From positions 2,518 through 11,386 of the forward strand of contig CAPQQE010000036.1 in the NCBI GenBank assembly GCA_948687865.1: DNA of 8,869 nucleotides, read 5' to 3'. The position numbers and the translations under genes are program-made. Under the pieces are notes generated by a model. That model was not told the DNA's origin. It saw only the letters and a program-made list of their open reading frames with translations, and did not search any database. Shown in pieces: positions 6,030 to 8,869 of this stretch. The stretch comes from an uncultured Bacilli bacterium (lineage in GTDB: Bacteria > Bacillota_I > Bacilli_A > RF39 > UBA660). The stretch's first letter is position 1. Every line of letters begins with the position of its first letter.

Positions 6030-6194
6030 ATGAAAAAAATAAATGATAAACAAATGCAAAGTATTAAAGGTGGTAGTATAACTGGTAGCCTTTGGAGTGC
6101 GCTTGTAAGAGGTTTTACAACATTCTCAGATATAGGAAGATTTGCTGGATCTGCAATTAGGAGAATGATTGGAAGAAATATGTGTGGATTTTAA
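6030..6194 (+). CDS. Bacteriocin-like precursor peptide 2 with a double-glycine leader
   Basis: A 54-residue peptide. The leader MKKINDKQMQSIKGG matches that of peptide 1 in length and key positions (Ile at -12, Met at -7, Ile-Lys-Gly-Gly at the end). The mature part would be 39 residues, starting SITGSLWSALVRGF and continuing with GRFAG (a GxxxG motif), an Arg-rich amphipathic stretch (AIRRMIGR) and a terminal MCGF. Net charge is about +4, more cationic than peptide 1. GAGG within TAGGAGG (6019-6025) overlaps the stop codon of peptide 1 and lies 4 nt before ATG 6030, so the two peptides should be translated together in similar amounts. A terminator follows at once, so this is the last gene of the cassette. 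The shared leader type, complementary size and charge and adjacency support a class IIb two-peptide bacteriocin, but activity is inferred. Confidence 0.85.
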   Translation: MKKINDKQMQSIKGGSITGSLWSALVRGFTTFSDIGRFAGSAIRRMIGRNMCGF

Positions 6195-6199
6195 ACTAT

Positions 6200-6224
6200 G
6201 GATAGGATCAATACCTATCCTTTT
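6200..6224 (+). terminator. Terminator closing the bacteriocin cassette
   Basis: GGATAGG (6200-6206) pairs perfectly with CCTATCC (6214-6220) around a 7-nt loop, followed by TTTT (6221-6224). It starts 6 nt after the stop of peptide 2 and leaves no room for a further gene in the cassette. Confidence 0.8.
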
Positions 6225-6257
6225 CAATGTATTTTTACCAAAAAACTAAAAAAAATG

Positions 6258-6286
6258 TTGAAATAAAGTTCTCTAAGTGTTATAAT
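6258..6286 (+). promoter_or_regulatory. Strong promoter for rpsU
   Basis: TTGAAA (6258-6263), an exact 17-nt spacer and TATAAT (6281-6286). The start near 6293 gives a leader of about 24 nt containing GGGAGGG (6305-6311) before ATG 6317. It fits a highly expressed ribosomal gene. Confidence 0.85.
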
Positions 6287-6316
6287 TCTTTTAGTAAATA
6301 TGAAGGGAGGGATAAA

Positions 6317-6511
6317 ATGACAAAAGTAGTGGTAAAAAATGGAAATATTGATGGAGCTTTAAAAAGATTTAAACAAGTAGTTGCTAAAAGCGGAATCCCT
6401 TCTGAATGCAAAAAGAGAGAACATTATTCAAAACCAGGTGTACAAAGAAGAGAAGCAAAAAAGGCAGGTATAAAAAATAGCAGAAAAAAACAAAGTCGCG
6501 AAAGAGATTAA
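6317..6511 (+). CDS. rpsU: 30S ribosomal protein S21
   Basis: A 64-residue, strongly basic protein of the small ribosomal subunit, where S21 lies near the 3' end of 16S rRNA and helps initiation. The family pattern is clear: an N-terminal strand (TKVVVKNGNID), the helix GALKRFKQVVAKSGI, the conserved KKREHYSKPGVQRREAKKAG stretch and a basic, disordered tail. ATG 6317 is chosen because GGGAGGG lies 5 nt upstream and the protein then starts as S21 normally does; the frame is open back to 6227, but that part runs through the promoter. It is slightly longer than the 57 residues usual in Bacillus because of the Lys/Arg tail. It heads the conserved order rpsU-yqeY and has its own strong promoter, with a hairpin before yqeY. 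Confidence 0.97.
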   Translation: MTKVVVKNGNIDGALKRFKQVVAKSGIPSECKKREHYSKPGVQRREAKKAGIKNSRKKQSRERD

Positions 6512-6513
6512 AT

Positions 6514-6535
6514 GACAGTAATAACTGTCCTTTTT
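6514..6535 (+). terminator. Short terminator or attenuator between rpsU and yqeY
   Basis: GACAGT (6514-6519) and ACTGTC (6524-6529) form a 6-bp stem with a 4-nt loop, followed by CTTTTT (6530-6535). It begins 2 nt after the rpsU stop. The stem is short, so it may only reduce read-through into yqeY, giving more S21 than YqeY. Confidence 0.65.
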
Positions 6536-6553
6536 AATTAGGAAGGAGAAGAA

Positions 6554-6997
6554 ATGAAAGAAAGATTACAAAAAGATTTAGTAGAATCAATGAAGGAACA
6601 TAATAAAAATAAGATAGATGTTATAAAACTAGTTAAAGCAGCTATACAAATGGAGGAAATTAATTTAAAAAAAGAATTAAATGATGAAGAAATTTTAAAT
6701 ATAATAACAAAACAAGTTAAAATGAGAAAAGATGCGATTGATGATTTTAAAAGAGCAAATAGAAATGATTTAGTAGATTCTTATAATAGCGAAATTGAAG
6801 TGCTAAATGAATATTTACCTAAAGCATTAACTAAAGAAGAAATAGAAGAAATTATTAATGAAGCATTTGATATAGTAAAACCAAGTGGTCAATCAGATAT
6901 GGGTAAAATAATGAAGGAAATTTCACCTAAATTAAAAAATAGGGCGGATATGAAAGAAGTAAATTTAATAATAAAAGAAAAATTATCTAAAATATAA
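6554..6997 (+). CDS. yqeY: GatB/YqeY-family protein
   Basis: A 147-residue cytoplasmic protein of the YqeY family, which resembles the tRNA-binding tail domain of the GatB amidotransferase subunit. Its exact role is unsettled; tRNA or aminoacylation-related functions are assumed from the domain. Family features seen: MKERLQKDLVESMKEHNKNKID at the start, the internal KQVKMRKDAIDDFKRANRNDLVD helix, EIEVLNEYLPKALTKEEI, and the C-terminal SDMGKIMKEISPKLKNRADMKEVN segment. Length is normal. AAGGAG (6543-6548) lies 5 nt before the ATG. It follows rpsU, an order conserved across Firmicutes. A terminator hairpin overlaps its last codons. Confidence 0.95.
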   Translation: MKERLQKDLVESMKEHNKNKIDVIKLVKAAIQMEEINLKKELNDEEILNIITKQVKMRKDAIDDFKRANRNDLVDSYNSEIEVLNEYLPKALTKEEIEEIINEAFDIVKPSGQSDMGKIMKEISPKLKNRADMKEVNLIIKEKLSKI

Positions 6998-7021
6998 GGT
7001 GTTTTAAATCTTATATTTTTT
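6989..7021 (+). terminator. Terminator overlapping the end of yqeY
   Basis: AAAATATAAG (6989-6998) pairs with CTTATATTTT (7010-7019) around an 11-nt loop, running into a T-tract (7016-7021). The left arm includes the yqeY stop codon. The stem is nearly all A-T, so it is weak but well placed. Confidence 0.6.
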
Positions 7022-7049
7022 CATATAATTTACTAGGTGATATTATTTT

Positions 7050-7301
7050 ATGGGTACTATTAAAAATGTAAGAAATTATATAAATCAAAATGAATTTAAA
7101 ATTATACTTAATAATAATATAATTGATATTCAGAATTATATAAATATAGATAAAATAGATGAAAAAGAAATGATAATATTAAGTTCTAATAAAAAAATAA
7201 TAATAAAGGGAAATAACTTATCAATTAATAGATTAATGAGTAATGAACTTCTAATTACAGGAAAATATAATAATATACTTTTTGAGGATAAAAATGAATA
7301 G
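7050..7301 (+). CDS. yqfC: Sporulation protein YqfC (YabP/YqfC family)
   Basis: An 83-residue protein of the YabP/YqfC family, which in Bacillus is made in the mother cell under sigma-E during sporulation. The match rests on the beta-rich pattern (FKIILNNNIIDIQNY, then IIIKGNNLSINRLMSNELL and ITGKYNNILFE) and on the adjacent yqfD, with which it is paired across spore-formers. It is about ten residues shorter than the Bacillus protein. AGGTGA (7035-7040) lies 9 nt before ATG 7050. It overlaps yqfD by 8 nt, so the two are translated together. No sigma-E promoter of clear quality is visible upstream. Confidence 0.85.
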   Translation: MGTIKNVRNYINQNEFKIILNNNIIDIQNYINIDKIDEKEMIILSSNKKIIIKGNNLSINRLMSNELLITGKYNNILFEDKNE

Positions 7302-8454
7302 TTATCTAATAATAAAAGTAAAAGGAAGGAATATACAAAGATTTATATTTAGATGCAAAGAAAATAATATTAACCTTTTAAAAATAGAAAAGTTATCACA
7401 TAAGGAGATAATAATAAAAATAAATAATAAAGATTATGATAAATTACTTAATGTTAAATCATTATATGATCTTACAATAATAAATAATGAGGGATATTTG
7501 AAATTCAAAGAACTACTAGATAAAAATAAAATATTTATAATTATGTCATTTATTGGTATTATTTTTTTAATTTATTTATCAAATACAATATTCAGTATTG
7601 ATATAATAAGTAAAAATAATGATTTAATAAAAGATATTAAAAAGGAATTATCAGGTTATGGAATAAAAAAATATTCACTTAAAAAGTCATACGATAAAAT
7701 TCAAAATATAAAAGAAGATATATTAAAAAGACATGAAGATAATATAGAATGGATAGAAATTACCGATATTGGGACAAAATATGAAGTTAAAATAGTTGAG
7801 AGAAAAAAATCAATAAAAAAGGAAAAATTAGAATATACAAATATAATCGCATCAAAACCGGGTGTTATTAAAAAAATATATGCAGAAGATGGTATGAAGA
7901 TTATAGATTTAAATACATATGTAAATAAAGGTGATATTGTTATTAGCGGTTCAATAATGAAAGATGAAGATATTAAAGAATATGTACACGCTAAAGGAAA
8001 AGTATATGCAGAAGTTTGGTATAATGTAAATATAGAATTCCCTCTTGAATATACTGAAAAAAAATATACAAATAACAATAAAAAAAGTTTTTATATAAAA
8101 ATAGGAAATAATTATATATCTAAAAATAGATATAAACATTTTCAGAGAAAAAGCATATTTAATTTAAAAAATAGGATAATACCTTTTGAAGTTGGTATAG
8201 AAACACAAAAAGAAATTGAAATTATAAATGATAAATATACTGTAAAAGAGGCAAAAATAAGAGCAATAGAAAAAGCAAAAGGAAAAATTTTACAATCACT
8301 TGATAATGATGAATTTATACTAGAAGAAAAAACTTTGAATTTTTATGAAAAAAATAGTAAAATAGTACTAGATATGTTTATTTCATGTTACGAACAAATA
8401 GGAAAAGAAGAAAAATTAATAACAGAGGAAAATGAAATAGATAAAAAGGAGTAA
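7294..8454 (+). CDS. yqfD: Sporulation membrane protein YqfD
   Basis: A 386-residue sporulation protein, close to the Bacillus length. The N-terminal 75 residues form a small domain of the kind paired with YqfC, then one membrane segment at about 79-100 (FIIMSFIGIIFLIYLS). The rest is predicted to lie outside the membrane and includes the family hallmark at about 182-245: an IIASKPGVIKKIY stretch, a NKGDIVISGSI motif, and VHAKGKVYAEVWYN. The C-terminus is charged and ends KEIDKKE-like. ATG 7294 is chosen because TGAGGA (7283-7288) precedes it by 5 nt; a TTG at 7282 in the same frame has no ribosome binding site. It overlaps yqfC by 8 nt. In Bacillus the yqfC-yqfD pair is followed by phoH; here a VanZ-family gene follows after 5 nt. 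Confidence 0.9.
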   Translation: MNSYLIIKVKGRNIQRFIFRCKENNINLLKIEKLSHKEIIIKINNKDYDKLLNVKSLYDLTIINNEGYLKFKELLDKNKIFIIMSFIGIIFLIYLSNTIFSIDIISKNNDLIKDIKKELSGYGIKKYSLKKSYDKIQNIKEDILKRHEDNIEWIEITDIGTKYEVKIVERKKSIKKEKLEYTNIIASKPGVIKKIYAEDGMKIIDLNTYVNKGDIVISGSIMKDEDIKEYVHAKGKVYAEVWYNVNIEFPLEYTEKKYTNNNKKSFYIKIGNNYISKNRYKHFQRKSIFNLKNRIIPFEVGIETQKEIEIINDKYTVKEAKIRAIEKAKGKILQSLDNDEFILEEKTLNFYEKNSKIVLDMFISCYEQIGKEEKLITEENEIDKKE

Positions 8455-8459
8455 TATAT

Positions 8460-8869
8460 ATGATAAAACAAACATTACAAAATGCAGTTAATAGTAATTG
8501 GCCAATGCTATTTATATTCACAATGGTTATTGTAGTAATAAGAATAACTTACTTAATTGTACATAAAGACAAATTTGTTCTTTATAAAGAATTATTTATG
8601 TTAGTATTCTTAATTTATGCAATGCTTCTTTTTTATGTTGTAACGTTCCAAGATGTTAATTATGGAACAAATAATTTTATACCATTTAAGGAAATACTAA
8701 GGTATGAAGTTGGTTCAAAATTATTTATAAAAAATATACTTGGAAATATTATTTTATTTATACCATTTGGTTTATTCGTATCATATATAATGAAAACAAG
8801 AAAAGTTTCACCTATACTAATAATATCTGTAATTACATCATTTATAATAGAATATACTCAGCTTAAAAT
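8460..8869 (+). CDS. VanZ-family membrane protein, 3' end missing
   Basis: The first 136 codons of a gene cut off by the window edge. The VanZ signature is visible: TFQDVNYGTNNFIPFKEIL (62-80), then the KNILGNIILFIPFGLF membrane segment (91-106) and IISVITSFIIEYTQL (121-135). Two N-terminal membrane segments (about 16-34 and 45-63) precede it. VanZ homologues are small polytopic proteins; the founding member gives low-level teicoplanin resistance, but most chromosomal ones have no proven role, so resistance should not be assumed. AAAGGAG (8445-8451) lies 8 nt before the ATG, and the gene starts 5 nt after yqfD, so it is probably in the same operon. Confidence 0.9.
   Translation, partial: MIKQTLQNAVNSNWPMLFIFTMVIVVIRITYLIVHKDKFVLYKELFMLVFLIYAMLLFYVVTFQDVNYGTNNFIPFKEILRYEVGSKLFIKNILGNIILFIPFGLFVSYIMKTRKVSPILIISVITSFIIEYTQLK

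Noticed and set aside
7022..7029. CATATAAT upstream of yqfC as a sigma-E or sigma-A -10 box
   Set aside because: It resembles a -10, but there is no matching -35 element, it overlaps the yqeY terminator region, and the transcript would start inside the ribosome binding site.
7701..8139. Two overlapping minus-strand open frames opposite yqfD
   Set aside because: Phe/Ile-rich shadows of the yqfD hallmark region, without start signals.
1..8869. CRISPR arrays, tRNA or rRNA genes, insertion sequences
   Set aside because: No regularly spaced repeats, no cloverleaf-like or rRNA sequence and no transposase or terminal inverted repeats were seen.

Overview
The window is very AT-rich (about a quarter G+C by eye) with short intergenic gaps, strong AGGAGG-type ribosome binding sites, Bacillus-type sigma-A promoters and U-tract terminators. 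Together with an rpsU-yqeY-yqfC-yqfD block this points to a low-GC Firmicutes (Bacillota) chromosome from a spore-forming or recently spore-forming lineage, possibly an uncultured gut Bacilli or Clostridia group. The species cannot be read from the sequence. The standard code fits: tryptophans are TGG and all 13 complete genes end in TAA or TAG.

Bases 1-2583 look accessory. A leftward reading frame at the window edge has a good ribosome binding site but a stop at codon 4. Then come two overlapping genes of unknown function (297-1056; the first has a Cys cluster), a protein with a transglutaminase/papain-like Cys-His-Asp arrangement (1219-1914) and an orphan helical protein with its own strong promoter and terminator (1988-2536).

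Bases 2601-3806 form a small unit: an HD-domain phosphohydrolase followed by a membrane-anchored protein of unknown function, closed by a terminator whose loop contains the last stop codon.

Bases 3854-6224 are the most interesting part: a compact bacteriocin-type cassette. It has a peptidase-containing ABC transporter (C39 protease, membrane domain and ATPase) and then two small genes, each with its ribosome binding site overlapping the preceding stop codon. Both encode peptides with 15-residue double-glycine leaders. The mature parts would be 31 and 39 residues, cationic and hydrophobic, each with one GxxxG motif and one Cys near the C-terminus. This fits a two-peptide (class IIb-like) bacteriocin processed and exported by the adjacent transporter. 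No immunity gene is obvious. A terminator closes the cassette.

Bases 6258-8869 are housekeeping and sporulation genes: rpsU (ribosomal protein S21) from a near-consensus promoter, yqeY, the overlapping sporulation pair yqfC-yqfD, and the first 136 codons of a VanZ-family membrane protein cut off by the window end. The bacteriocin cassette thus sits directly upstream of a conserved core block.
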